Notes: generated by a model from the letters alone, not told the origin. Numbered from the stretch's first letter, positions 51,254 to 59,967 are shown. The stretch is DNA of 64,000 bases from Chitinophaga pinensis (GCA_945898275.1 CAMDHZ010000002.1:69007-133006), one strand, 5' to 3'. Translations and numbers: made by a program.

Positions 51254-52477
51254 CTAATCTTTCGCCCTAATCTTTTTCTTTTGTGCTTGATTCATGGTAT
51301 TTATCTTTTTGTAATATCCAATTTTAGCACCTTCAACCCAAATGTTTAAATTCTGTCCATACTTTAAATTATTACTTTTAAGCTTATTCCATGACTTGAT
51401 TTCTTTTGGTGTTACGTCAAAACAATCAGCTAAATCACCAATATTATCGCCCTTTTTAACCTTATAGATTAGCTTCTTTTTAGTGAATTTTTTCTCTGAA
51501 GCTGCAGAGGTCTCTTTTCCTTTAACACTATCTGCACCAACTTCTTTAAGATTAAGAACCGGGTCTGCTTGCAAATCTGCTACATTAATTAGTCTATAAA
51601 CCGAATCTTTCAAAAATGCTATATTTTTTGATTTTGAGCTTGGCACTTTGACAACATAGCCCTCTGCATTAAAAGGTATAATATCTTTTCTGAAAATAGG
51701 ATTAAGCTCTCGAAGTTCATTAACTGGAGTTCCTGTAACAGCTGAAATTTGGTCAAACGAAAGCCATTTATTAATTAATAGGCTATCTGTTGCAACTTCA
51801 AAATTGGGCTCTGCCGTTGAAATTCCATGTTCTTTGTAATAATTAAGAATATATGCCGTGGCAACAACTTTTGGATATAAATCCTTGCAGAAGGCTGGCA
51901 TATGAGGATAAATATCCCAAAAGTACAAACTATTCCCACTAATTCTTATGCATTTATTTAAGGTAACTGGTGAACAACCATAACTTGCAATCACCAATGG
52001 CCAACTTTTGTAAATGCTATACAAGTCTTTAAAATGCTGTGCGGCAACCAAGCTAGATTTATTTGGGTCTCTACGCTCGTCTATGTAAGTATTTACTTTT
52101 AACTTATACATTTTACTAACTGCATAAGTCATCATCCAAATCCCGCTTGCTCCATTCGTAGTAACTGCTGAAGGGTCTAATGCAGAAGCCGTTGCAGCCA
52201 AATACTTTAAACCTGTAGGCAAACCTTTGGCTTTTAAACTTTTTTCTAGGAGTGGGAAATAATACTTGCTTCTTCCTACTAATTCTTGAACCTTTTCTGG
52301 ATTATTTAAGTATTCTTCAATAAATGGTTTAACAGATGGATGCCATGTCAATTCAATTGTACTATTCATTGAGGCAATTCTAGATTGCAGCAACTCATCC
52401 GAGATGCTATCACCATTTTTAGCACTTCCAAACTTTATAAAAAAAAATAATCCTAATACCAAAAACCATCTTGCCAT
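51254..52477 (-). CDS. Exported LysM protein with degenerate lytic-transglycosylase-like domain
   Basis: A 407-residue exported protein. The signal is ARWFLVLGLFFFIKFGSA, then Lys (an exception to the Gln rule of the window). Residues about 70-210 resemble the MltD-type SLT domain (ALDPSAVTTNGASGIWMMTYAVSKMYKL, then DERRDPNKSSLVAAQHFKDLY). At the position of the catalytic Glu in the family motif ESAFDP the protein has Ala (ASALDP, Ala about residue 97). The following YNSG-like motif is SYGCSP. A LysM-like part (about 230-275) and a clear C-terminal LysM (YKVKKGDNIGDLADCFDVTPKEIKSWNKLK) bind peptidoglycan. It is probably a non-catalytic wall-binding protein. Confidence 0.82.
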   Translation of the reverse strand: MARWFLVLGLFFFIKFGSAKNGDSISDELLQSRIASMNSTIELTWHPSVKPFIEEYLNNPEKVQELVGRSKYYFPLLEKSLKAKGLPTGLKYLAATASALDPSAVTTNGASGIWMMTYAVSKMYKLKVNTYIDERRDPNKSSLVAAQHFKDLYSIYKSWPLVIASYGCSPVTLNKCIRISGNSLYFWDIYPHMPAFCKDLYPKVVATAYILNYYKEHGISTAEPNFEVATDSLLINKWLSFDQISAVTGTPVNELRELNPIFRKDIIPFNAEGYVVKVPSSKSKNIAFLKDSVYRLINVADLQADPVLNLKEVGADSVKGKETSAASEKKFTKKKLIYKVKKGDNIGDLADCFDVTPKEIKSWNKLKSNNLKYGQNLNIWVEGAKIGYYKKINTMNQAQKKKIRAKD

Positions 52478-52569
52478 ATCTGTGCAAAATATGGAATGAT
52501 GTATAATTAAATTAAGAAATTAATTAAGATTTAAACAATGATATCAATCATTGCCATATCCAAAGGACA

Positions 52570-53985
52570 TTATTTAACAAGAAATTCTGCTAAATTTAAC
52601 AATTCTGAATCCTTTCCTATTGGCGCCATTAGCTGTATTCCAATTGGTAAACCTTGCCTATCTTTTCCATATGGAATACTTAAGGCTGGATTTCCAGCTA
52701 TGTTTGCATGAACTGTAAAGATATCTGCCAGATACATTGCCAATGGGTTTTCTGACTTTTCTCCGATTTTGAAAGCAGTGGTGGGCGAAGTGGGCGAAAT
52801 AATAAAATCAAATTTCTGAAAAATCTCTTCAGTTTTGTTTTTAACTAATCTCCTAACCTTTTGAGCTTTACTGTAATAAGCATCATAATAACCCGAAGAA
52901 AGCACGAAAGTACCTAACATTATTCGTCTCTTTACTTCAGGTCCAAAGCCTTCCGACCTCGACTTCTTAATTGTGCTTTCTAAGTCAAATGCATTTTTAC
53001 TTCTAAACCCATAATGCATACCAGCAAATCTAGAGAGGTTTGAAGAAGCTTCTGCAGTAGTAAGCGTGTAATAAATAGGTATTAAAACGGGTAATAGGTC
53101 AAAACTAATTGATTCAACTTGATGACCCATTGCCAATAAATCTGCAATAAAGCTCTCTGTCTGTGTTTTCACATCCGGCTCTATGCCATCAGCTTCCAAT
53201 GTTTCTTTTATGTAGGCAAACTTTTTAGGCCCTTGAGCTAGTTCGGTATTTTCAATAAAGCTTGGAAGGCCATTTTTTGTTGCTGTTGCATCGTTTTCAT
53301 CTGGTCCAGCAATAATTTCCATCACCAATTGTATATCCGAAATTGAATGTGCTATTGGGCCAATTATATCAAAGGACGATGCATATGCAATTAGTCCATA
53401 CCTAGATATATAACCATATGTAGGCTTAAATCCATATAATCCGCAAAAAGAGGCTGGCTGACGTATGCTGCCACCTGTATCACTCCCCAAACTCAGCAAG
53501 CACATTCCAGCTTGAACTGCAACGGCTGCTCCCCCACTTGAGCCGCCAGAAACACGTGTTTCGTCTGCTGCATTTTTAACTGGTCCAAACGCAGAATTTT
53601 CGTTTGAAGCTCCCATTGCAAACTCATCGCAGTTTAAACGACCTATGATGATCGCATCTTCGGCTATCAGCCTCTCAACCACAGTTGCTGAATAAAGGGA
53701 TTCAAACCCTTCTAAAATTTTTGAAGATGCTGAAACTTTGTGGTTTTTGTAAACAATATTATCCTTTAAACCGATAACCATTCCTGCCAGCTTGCCAGCC
53801 TTACCAGAGTTAAACTTTTCTTCTACAATTATTGCATGCTCAAGTGCCTCTTTCTCATAAACTTCTAAAAAAGCATTTAAAGAACTCTTTTGATTAATTA
53901 CGTAAAGATAGTCCTTAACCAATCGAGTCAAGGAAATGGCACCCAATTTTAAATCGGATTGAATTTGAGATAAGCTAGTATACAT
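52570..53985 (-). CDS. gatA: Asp/Glu-tRNA amidotransferase subunit A
   Basis: Glutaminase of GatCAB, which converts mischarged Glu-tRNA(Gln) and Asp-tRNA(Asn). The 471-residue amidase-signature protein has the catalytic Lys in VIGLKDNIVYK, the cis-Ser in GGSSGGAAVAV and the nucleophile Ser in LGSDTGGSIRQPASFCG. gatB and gatC are not adjacent. It lies 12 bases after tatA on the same strand and is followed 92 bases later by the LysM gene. Confidence 0.95.
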   Translation of the reverse strand: MYTSLSQIQSDLKLGAISLTRLVKDYLYVINQKSSLNAFLEVYEKEALEHAIIVEEKFNSGKAGKLAGMVIGLKDNIVYKNHKVSASSKILEGFESLYSATVVERLIAEDAIIIGRLNCDEFAMGASNENSAFGPVKNAADETRVSGGSSGGAAVAVQAGMCLLSLGSDTGGSIRQPASFCGLYGFKPTYGYISRYGLIAYASSFDIIGPIAHSISDIQLVMEIIAGPDENDATATKNGLPSFIENTELAQGPKKFAYIKETLEADGIEPDVKTQTESFIADLLAMGHQVESISFDLLPVLIPIYYTLTTAEASSNLSRFAGMHYGFRSKNAFDLESTIKKSRSEGFGPEVKRRIMLGTFVLSSGYYDAYYSKAQKVRRLVKNKTEEIFQKFDFIISPTSPTTAFKIGEKSENPLAMYLADIFTVHANIAGNPALSIPYGKDRQGLPIGIQLMAPIGKDSELLNLAEFLVK

Positions 53986-53997
53986 TAAGCGTGGAAA

Positions 53998-54186
53998 CTA
54001 TTTTTTTTCTTGTTCTTTAGCTTTCATGCCTTCCTCTATCTGTTCTTTAACGTTCTTTTTGGCATCATTAAATTCTCTTATTCCATTTCCAAGTCCACGC
54101 ATTAATTCTGGAATTTTCTTACCGCCGAATAGTAATAAAACTACTAGTAAAATTACAATCATTTCCGATCCGCCTAGTCCAAACAT
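53998..54186 (-). CDS. tatA: Twin-arginine translocase subunit TatA/E
   Basis: A 62-residue pore-forming subunit of the Tat pathway, which exports folded proteins. The N-terminal [43 protein letters not shown] has the TM helix (residues 8-22), the FGGKKIPEL hinge and the amphipathic helix. The charged tail ends MKAKEQEKK. tatC is not nearby. It lies between the RluB-type gene and gatA. Confidence 0.95.
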   Translation of the reverse strand: MFGLGGSEMIVILLVVLLLFGGKKIPELMRGLGNGIREFNDAKKNVKEQIEEGMKAKEQEKK

Positions 54187-54248
54187 ATTATTTATTTTTA
54201 AAGTTCAAAATTAACAAATTTTATTTTTCTATCTCAAAAGATTTAGGT

Positions 54249-55826
54249 TTATTTCATATGCACCATTCGCTTTAGCTGCTTGAGTTCCTTTTCGGTTAAC
54301 TCTCTCCATTCACCTCTTTTTAGCTTACCTTTAGCTAAACCTGCATAAAGAATCCTGTCTAATCTATCAACAGTATATCCTAAATGCTCAAAAATTCTAT
54401 GAATAATTCTGTTCTTTCCACTGTGAATTTCTACACCCACTGCGGCTTTATCTTTAGGGTCTGGTTGACCCAATGCATCTGGTTTAATAAATCCATCCTC
54501 AAGTTCAACACCATTAGCTAAAGTCCATAAATCTGTAGGTTTGATAATCTTATTAAGTGTAGCCTTATAAACCTTCTTAACCTCATATTTTGGATGCATT
54601 AATCTTTGAGACATCTCGCCATCATTGGTCAAAAGTAGAACTCCTGTTGTGTTTCTATCCAATCTTCCTACAGGATAAATTCTTTCTTGCAATTTTCCTT
54701 CGAATAGATCCATAACAGTGTTTCTGCCTTCTGGATCATCTGAGGTTGTAATTGCATCTTTCGGTTTATTTAAAATCAAATAAACCTTTGCCTCTACATT
54801 TAGTTTTTCTCCATTAAACCTAACTACATCGCCAGATTTAACCTTTTGGCCTAATTCTGTAACTACTTGGCCGTTAACAGAAACTAAGCCTGCTGCAATG
54901 AGTTCATCGGCCTCTCTTCTGCTGCAAACTCCGGCGTTTGAGATATACCTATTAATCCTAATTTCCTCTCCCTTTTTAAGGGCATTCTCTGTAACCCATT
55001 CTTTTGTATTCCCCTTAAGCTTTCCTTTTCCTAATTCTTGTTGCTCTTCAACTATAAGTTGTTTTCCGCGAGAACCTGGCTTTTTAAATCTAAAATCTTC
55101 TTCTTGATTAGCGCCAATTTTTGGCTTAAACCCTTTTAGCTCATTCTTTTTAGTAAACTTTCCCTTTCCTTTTGGTCCATCGAAATTTGTTGTAGGTCTG
55201 CTTCTATTTACTCTTTCGGGTTTATCCTCAGATTCATACTTTTCTTTGGTTGGCTTTGCTTCAGAAAGGCTCTTTAACTTTTTTCTATCGTTATAAGTAC
55301 TTGCGGCTCCATAGGGCTTTTTAGTTGAATCAATATCCCTTTTTGAGCCCCTACTTTCAGTTGCTCTAGAGCCAACTCTAGAAGAGGACTTTCTTGGTGC
55401 TGCGCCTTTTGAATCAAACCTTGGTTTGTCAGAATTAACACGTGGACCTCTGCGTTCTGATTTAGCTACAGAATCTTCAGCTCTTGAGGCATATCTAGAA
55501 GCTGATTTGCGTGGGGCAACTCCCTTTGAATCGAAATGTGGTTTATCAGAATTAAAACGTTTTCCTCTAGTTTCTGAATCAGTGCCAGAATCTTTTGACT
55601 TTGAACCATATCTACCTGCTGATTTGCGAGGCGCTGGCCCTTTTGAATCGTAACGAGGTTTTGAAGCTTGTTTCCGTGGCGATTTGTTATCTGCTCTTTG
55701 ATTAGAATCTTCTGATTGTGACCTGTATGTTTTTGATTGTGAGGAATTTCTATTACTAGTAGTGCTAGAACTAGTTGTTTTTCCTTTGCGCGCAGGAGAC
55801 TTACCTGCTGTATTTTTTCGTATCAT
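54249..55826 (-). CDS. RluB/RsuA-type pseudouridine synthase with long repetitive basic N-terminal extension
   Basis: A 525-residue rRNA pseudouridine synthase. The last ~245 residues form the enzyme: S4 domain (IRINRYISNAGVCSRREADELIAAGLVSVNGQVV), catalytic Asp in YPVGRLDRNTTGVLLLTNDG, and an end typical of RluB (LGYTVDRLDRILYAGLAKGKLKRGEWRELTEKEL). The first ~280 residues are Lys/Arg/Ser-rich and low in hydrophobic residues, thus disordered. They contain 39-residue repeats with FDSKGxAPRKSxSR at residues 59-97, 98-136 and 137 onward (partial). The extension probably helps RNA binding. The gene is first in the RluB-TatA-GatA run. Confidence 0.93.
   Translation of the reverse strand: MIRKNTAGKSPARKGKTTSSSTTSNRNSSQSKTYRSQSEDSNQRADNKSPRKQASKPRYDSKGPAPRKSAGRYGSKSKDSGTDSETRGKRFNSDKPHFDSKGVAPRKSASRYASRAEDSVAKSERRGPRVNSDKPRFDSKGAAPRKSSSRVGSRATESRGSKRDIDSTKKPYGAASTYNDRKKLKSLSEAKPTKEKYESEDKPERVNRSRPTTNFDGPKGKGKFTKKNELKGFKPKIGANQEEDFRFKKPGSRGKQLIVEEQQELGKGKLKGNTKEWVTENALKKGEEIRINRYISNAGVCSRREADELIAAGLVSVNGQVVTELGQKVKSGDVVRFNGEKLNVEAKVYLILNKPKDAITTSDDPEGRNTVMDLFEGKLQERIYPVGRLDRNTTGVLLLTNDGEMSQRLMHPKYEVKKVYKATLNKIIKPTDLWTLANGVELEDGFIKPDALGQPDPKDKAAVGVEIHSGKNRIIHRIFEHLGYTVDRLDRILYAGLAKGKLKRGEWRELTEKELKQLKRMVHMK
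55335..55652 (-). repeat. In-frame 117-base tandem repeats coding for 39-residue units
   Basis: Within the RluB-type gene, units start at 55652, 55535 and 55418 (minus strand). The first two are 39 codons each and share (Y/F)DSKGxAPRKSAxRY...NSDKP. The third begins FDSKGAAPRKSSSR and is cut short. Divergence between units is moderate, so the repeat is not very recent. Confidence 0.75.
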
Positions 55827-55895
55827 TAGCCTACAAAGGTATTTATAATTAGTGGTTTTTCAACACATTATGCACAATAAGTCTTTATATTTTAC

Positions 55896-55905
55896 GGTTT
55901 GAACC
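55896..55905 (-). repeat. Dispersed 10-mer, GGTTTGAACC on plus (copy 21)
   Basis: Exact copy, non-coding, in the 159-base gap between the divergent RluB-type and DAACS genes. Confidence 0.8.
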
Positions 55906-55985
55906 AAAATGCCATAAAAAATATATTTACATCGGGTAATGGTTAAACAACAATTTTAATACTGGTTTTTTCATAAGTTTGACTC

Positions 55986-57359
55986 ATGAAGGCAAAAAGA
56001 CTCTTAATAGCATCATTCTCCTTATTTGGCGCACTCTCAATTTTGTATTTGTTGAACCAATATGCCATTGCAAAAATTCCAGATTCTATTCTCCAAATTT
56101 TAAAATGGGTTGGATTAAGTGTAGCTACTTGGTTTGCTTGGGAAAGAAAAAATCTTACAGCATGGATTATGGTGGCTATGTTCATTGGTGTTGCTTTAGG
56201 GAATGATTTTCCGGAAATAGGAAAGCCTTTAAAAGTTTTTAGTGATGTTTTCCTTAGGCTCATTAAAACTATTATAGCACCTTTATTATTTGCAACTTTG
56301 GTAGTTGGAATTGCTGGTCATTCTAATATCAAACAGGTTGGAAGAATGGGTCTAAAATCAATAGTTTACTTTGAGTTGGTGACTACTGTCGCACTTGTTA
56401 TAGGTCTGGTGGCTATTAATCTTACCCAAGCCGGAGTTGGAACAGTGCTTGAAGCTGGCAGCACACAAATTGAAAAAGCAAATAAACTGCTTGCTCAAAA
56501 GCAAACTCATGATGTGATTTTAGATGTTTTTCCAGAAAACATTGCAAAAGCCATAGCAGACAATCAAATTCTGCAGATTGTGATTTTCAGCATTCTATTT
56601 GGAATTGGATTAGCCTTGGTTCAAAACGAAGAGAAAAAAAATGTAATGCTTAGATTTACAGAAAGTTTAAGTGAAGTTATGTTTAAATTTACCCATATCG
56701 TAATGTTGTTTGCGCCATTAGCTGTAGGGGGTGCCATGGCATATTCTGTTGCTAGCATGGGACTTGGTGTTTTAGGAAATTTATTAAAGCTGGTTGCCAC
56801 CTTATATGGTGCTTTAATTTCATTTGTCGCATTAGTTCTTGTGCCTATCGCACTATTAACTAAACTGCCATTCAAAAGATTTTTGGAAGCTATTTCTGAG
56901 CCTGTTTCAATCGCATTTGCAACAGCAAGTTCAGAAGCAGCATTGCCTAAAGCCATGGAAAGATTAGAGCAAATGGGAATTCCAAGAAAAATTGTGGCGT
57001 TTGTGCTTCCTACAGGATACAGCTTTAACTTAGATGGTACAACGCTATACCTTTCCTTGGCGTCGGTATTTATTGCACAAGCTTCTGGGCTTGACTTGAC
57101 TGTTGGTCAACAAGTTCAAATGTGTCTAATTCTTATGCTAACTAGCAAAGGGGTTGCTGGCGTTAGGGGCGCAAGTTTTCTGATCCTTGTTTCCACAATT
57201 AGCACATTAAGTATGCCTGATGGTAGCACACTAGACCCTACAAAAGCATTCGCAATTCTGGCTGTTGATGCCTTAATGGACATGGGAAGAACTACTGTAA
57301 ATGTTATTGGAAATTGTCTTGCCACGTGGGTAATTGCGAAATGGGAAGGTGAGGTATAA
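55986..57359 (+). CDS. Dicarboxylate/amino acid:cation symporter (DAACS, GltP/DctA-like)
   Basis: A 457-residue transporter of glutamate, aspartate or C4-dicarboxylates coupled to Na+ or H+. After two N-terminal hydrophobic stretches the family start is VFLRLIKTIIAPLLFATLVVGIAG. The re-entrant loop motif ATASSEAALPKAMERLEQMG and the substrate/ion motif LPTGYSFNLDGTTLYLSLASVFIAQ are intact. The ATG is followed by a basic hydrophobic start, so the start is acceptable. It stands alone, with 96 bases before the M16 pair. The overlapping minus ORF at 55943 is a shadow. Confidence 0.92.
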   Translation: MKAKRLLIASFSLFGALSILYLLNQYAIAKIPDSILQILKWVGLSVATWFAWERKNLTAWIMVAMFIGVALGNDFPEIGKPLKVFSDVFLRLIKTIIAPLLFATLVVGIAGHSNIKQVGRMGLKSIVYFELVTTVALVIGLVAINLTQAGVGTVLEAGSTQIEKANKLLAQKQTHDVILDVFPENIAKAIADNQILQIVIFSILFGIGLALVQNEEKKNVMLRFTESLSEVMFKFTHIVMLFAPLAVGGAMAYSVASMGLGVLGNLLKLVATLYGALISFVALVLVPIALLTKLPFKRFLEAISEPVSIAFATASSEAALPKAMERLEQMGIPRKIVAFVLPTGYSFNLDGTTLYLSLASVFIAQASGLDLTVGQQVQMCLILMLTSKGVAGVRGASFLILVSTISTLSMPDGSTLDPTKAFAILAVDALMDMGRTTVNVIGNCLATWVIAKWEGEV

Positions 57360-57428
57360 GTGAAACTATTCACATTTTTAATAGGATACTTGTTAGTGGT
57401 TTAAATATTCGTGCTTTCCTTAAAGAAG

Positions 57429-57436
57429 TAAATTTG
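57429..57436 (+). promoter_or_regulatory. -7 box in front of the M16 protease operon
   Basis: TAAATTTG matches TAnnTTTG 19 bases before the TTG start at 57456. Its TAA is also the in-frame stop that limits the reading frame. The -33 element is not clear. Confidence 0.45.
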
Positions 57437-57455
57437 GAAGCTAATCCAAAATACT

Positions 57456-58703
57456 TTGATACAATACTCAGAATTTACATTAAGCAATGGCTTACATGTT
57501 ATACATCATGAAGATAATGCAACACAGCTTTGTGCTTTAAATGTTCTATATAAAGTTGGTTCAAGAAACGAAAATCCTTCCCATACAGGATTTGCTCACC
57601 TTTTTGAACACCTTATGTTTGGGGGCTCAATAAATATTGAAGAGTTTGATACAGAACTTCAAAAAGCAGGGGGAGAAAGCAACGCATTCACAAGTAATGA
57701 TATTACAAATTATTATATAACGCTTCCAGCAAACAACATTGAAACAGGGTTTTGGCTAGAAAGCGACAGAATGCTCAGCTTGAACTTCAATCAAAAAAGC
57801 CTTGATGTTCAAAAAGGGGTTGTGATTGAAGAGTTTAAAGAGCGCTACTTAAACCAACCTTATGGAGATCTTTGGCTTAAAATTCTGCCTTTGGTCTATA
57901 AAGTTCATCCTTACAATTGGCCAACAATTGGAAAAAGCATAGAGCATATAGAAAAAACAAATCTAGAGGATGTAAAGAGCTTCTTTGACAATTTTTATGC
58001 CGCATCTAATGCAATTCTTGTTGTTGCTGGAAATATTAGTTTAAGCGAAACCAAGAGGCTTTGCTCAAAGTGGTTTGAACCAATCCCTTCACGAATTTCA
58101 AACATTCCTCCCTATCCACAAGAACCTCCACAAATAGAAAAACGACATTTAAATGTTGAAGCAGATGTTCCTGTTGATTTATTACTAAAGGGATATAGAA
58201 TGGGAGGACGCTTAGACCCAGATTATTTTGCCTGTGACTTACTATCTGATGTTCTTGGTTCCGGTCGTTCATCAAGGCTATTTAACACCCTCGTAAAAGA
58301 GAATTCTATCTTTAGTGAAATTGACACATACATTTCTGGTGATACAGATTCTGGATTATTCTTAATAGAAGGAAAATTGCAAAAGGGAATAAGCTTTCAA
58401 GAAGCTGAAAACGCCCTCGACATGCAGATAAAGGATTTGATAACCAATGGTATAGCTGAAAACGAACTTATAAAGGTTATAAATAAAACAGAAACGAACA
58501 TCCTATTTGGAGATGTTAACATCCTAAACCGAGCAATGAAACTTGCATTTGCTAAATTCTTAGGAGACACAGAGCTCGTAAATACCGAAATTGAATCTTA
58601 CCGAAAAGTTACAACTAGAGAAATGCAAGAAACTGCCAAAGCCATGTTTATAGAAAGCAACTGTTCTACAATTTATTACCAAGCAAAAAATGAATCTAAA
58701 TAG
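57456..58703 (+). CDS. M16-family zinc metalloprotease, catalytic subunit
   Basis: A 415-residue M16 peptidase. The inverted zinc motif is in GFAHLFEHLMFGGS (HxxEH), with a further Glu in the VVIEEFKERYLNQPYGDLW region. The two homologous halves of M16 are present. No signal peptide is seen. It starts at TTG (57456): an in-frame TAA at 57429-57431 excludes any upstream ATG, and the conserved FTLSNGLHVIHHEDN begins at residue 7. It overlaps the next M16 gene by 14 bases, so the two are likely made together as a heterodimer. Confidence 0.88.
   Translation: MIQYSEFTLSNGLHVIHHEDNATQLCALNVLYKVGSRNENPSHTGFAHLFEHLMFGGSINIEEFDTELQKAGGESNAFTSNDITNYYITLPANNIETGFWLESDRMLSLNFNQKSLDVQKGVVIEEFKERYLNQPYGDLWLKILPLVYKVHPYNWPTIGKSIEHIEKTNLEDVKSFFDNFYAASNAILVVAGNISLSETKRLCSKWFEPIPSRISNIPPYPQEPPQIEKRHLNVEADVPVDLLLKGYRMGGRLDPDYFACDLLSDVLGSGRSSRLFNTLVKENSIFSEIDTYISGDTDSGLFLIEGKLQKGISFQEAENALDMQIKDLITNGIAENELIKVINKTETNILFGDVNILNRAMKLAFAKFLGDTELVNTEIESYRKVTTREMQETAKAMFIESNCSTIYYQAKNESK
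58072..58081 (-). repeat. Dispersed 10-mer, GGTTTGAACC on plus (copy 22)
   Basis: Exact copy; encodes WFEP in the catalytic M16 gene. It is the last copy before the window end. Confidence 0.8.
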
Positions 58704-59967
58704 AAAAATATCACCCGGTTTCAACACCATAGAAAAGTTGACCTTTCCTCAATACGATTGTTTGATAAACAGCAACAACCAAAAGATTTATTCTTTATGT
58801 GCTGGAATAGAACCTGTTGTTAGAATTGAATTAGTATTTGATGCGGGCGTAATGAAACAAAAGGTTACAGGTGAATCATCTTATACTGCAAGCATGTTAA
58901 GCGAAGGCACAAAATCAAAATCAGCCTTGGCTTTAGCAGATGCTTTAGATTATTATGGATCATACTTCCAGGTAAAGAGCAATGCAGAAGACCTTATAGC
59001 CACACTATATTGCTTAGAGAAACATGTAGACAATTGTTTGGAATACTTTATGGAAGCTATCATAAGTTCAATATTTCCAGAAAAAGAGCTCGAGATAATC
59101 AAGAAAAATGCTATTCAAAAACTATTAGTATCAAATAAAAAAAACAGCTATCTGTGTAGAAAGAACTTTTACAGAAATGTACTTGGGCCAAACCACCCGT
59201 TATCAGCATTTCCTAGCAAAGAAGACATTCAAAACATTAATAAGGAAATGCTCGTATCGTTTTATGAAGAAAACATTATAGGAGGATTTAAATATGCAAT
59301 TGTTTCAGGTAACTTTTCAGATAACAGTTTAAAAAGTATTTCCTTAGCGATAGAAAAAAGTGGTTTACACAATTCAAATAACGAGCAAGAAAAACAACAA
59401 ATCAATTCTACCATAGGTCAACACTTTATAACAAAAAATGAAAGTGTACAATCAAGTATTAGAATTGGAAACATAAGTATCAGCAGGGAAAGTGAGGACT
59501 TTAGAAAACTTCAATTTTTAAACCTAATTCTTGGGGGTTACTTTGGTTCAAGATTAATGAAAAATATTAGAGAGGACAAAGGACTTACATATGGCATTTA
59601 CTCTGTTCTAGAACCATACAAAGACTTTGGAATATGGTACATAGATTGTGAATTGAATTACAAAAATCGAGAAAAGGGAATAAATGAAATATGGAAAGAA
59701 CTAAGCAGAATAAAAAATGAAGACATTAGTTTTGAAGAAATACAAAGTGCAAAAAACTACTATTTAGGTTCATTTCTAAAATCACTTGATGGTCCATTTT
59801 CTTTGGCAGATAGACTAAAAATTATGGTAGATTATCAATTGCCAGATAGTTATTACCCAGAATTTGTAACTATCCTAAATAAAACAAGCAGCAAAGATTT
59901 GATGGAAATAGCGAACAAATACTTTACAGAAAATAATATGGTAAAAATTATCGTTGGAAAAGAGTGA
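58690..59967 (+). CDS. M16-family protein, non-catalytic subunit
   Basis: A 425-residue M16 homologue. Where the catalytic HxxEH should be, the sequence reads GESSYTASMLSEGTKS, so zinc binding is lost. Other M16 features (LILGGYFGSRLMKNIREDKGLTYGIYSVLEPY) are intact. This pattern is known for paired M16 proteins in which one partner holds zinc and the other forms the cavity. The ATG lies inside the end of the first subunit gene. Its stop overlaps the next gene's start (GTGA). Confidence 0.87.
   Translation: MNLNRKISPGFNTIEKLTFPQYDCLINSNNQKIYSLCAGIEPVVRIELVFDAGVMKQKVTGESSYTASMLSEGTKSKSALALADALDYYGSYFQVKSNAEDLIATLYCLEKHVDNCLEYFMEAIISSIFPEKELEIIKKNAIQKLLVSNKKNSYLCRKNFYRNVLGPNHPLSAFPSKEDIQNINKEMLVSFYEENIIGGFKYAIVSGNFSDNSLKSISLAIEKSGLHNSNNEQEKQQINSTIGQHFITKNESVQSSIRIGNISISRESEDFRKLQFLNLILGGYFGSRLMKNIREDKGLTYGIYSVLEPYKDFGIWYIDCELNYKNREKGINEIWKELSRIKNEDISFEEIQSAKNYYLGSFLKSLDGPFSLADRLKIMVDYQLPDSYYPEFVTILNKTSSKDLMEIANKYFTENNMVKIIVGKE

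Noticed and set aside
55943-56263. 106-residue minus-strand ORF opposite the DAACS gene start
   Set aside because: Shadow of the transporter gene; no start context or recognisable motifs.
289-58081. The repeated word as part of an IS, MITE or CRISPR repeat
   Set aside because: Similarity stops at 10-13 bases, spacing is irregular from a few bases to several kb, and copies sit inside intact genes, so a mobile element or array does not fit.
289-58081. The repeated word as a restriction site or perfect palindrome
   Set aside because: The centre TG/CA breaks symmetry, so it is directional; restriction sites are usually shorter and avoided, not enriched.
289-58081. The repeated word as a codon-usage or protein-motif artefact
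   Set aside because: It is read in all three frames and both orientations in unrelated proteins, and four copies are non-coding.
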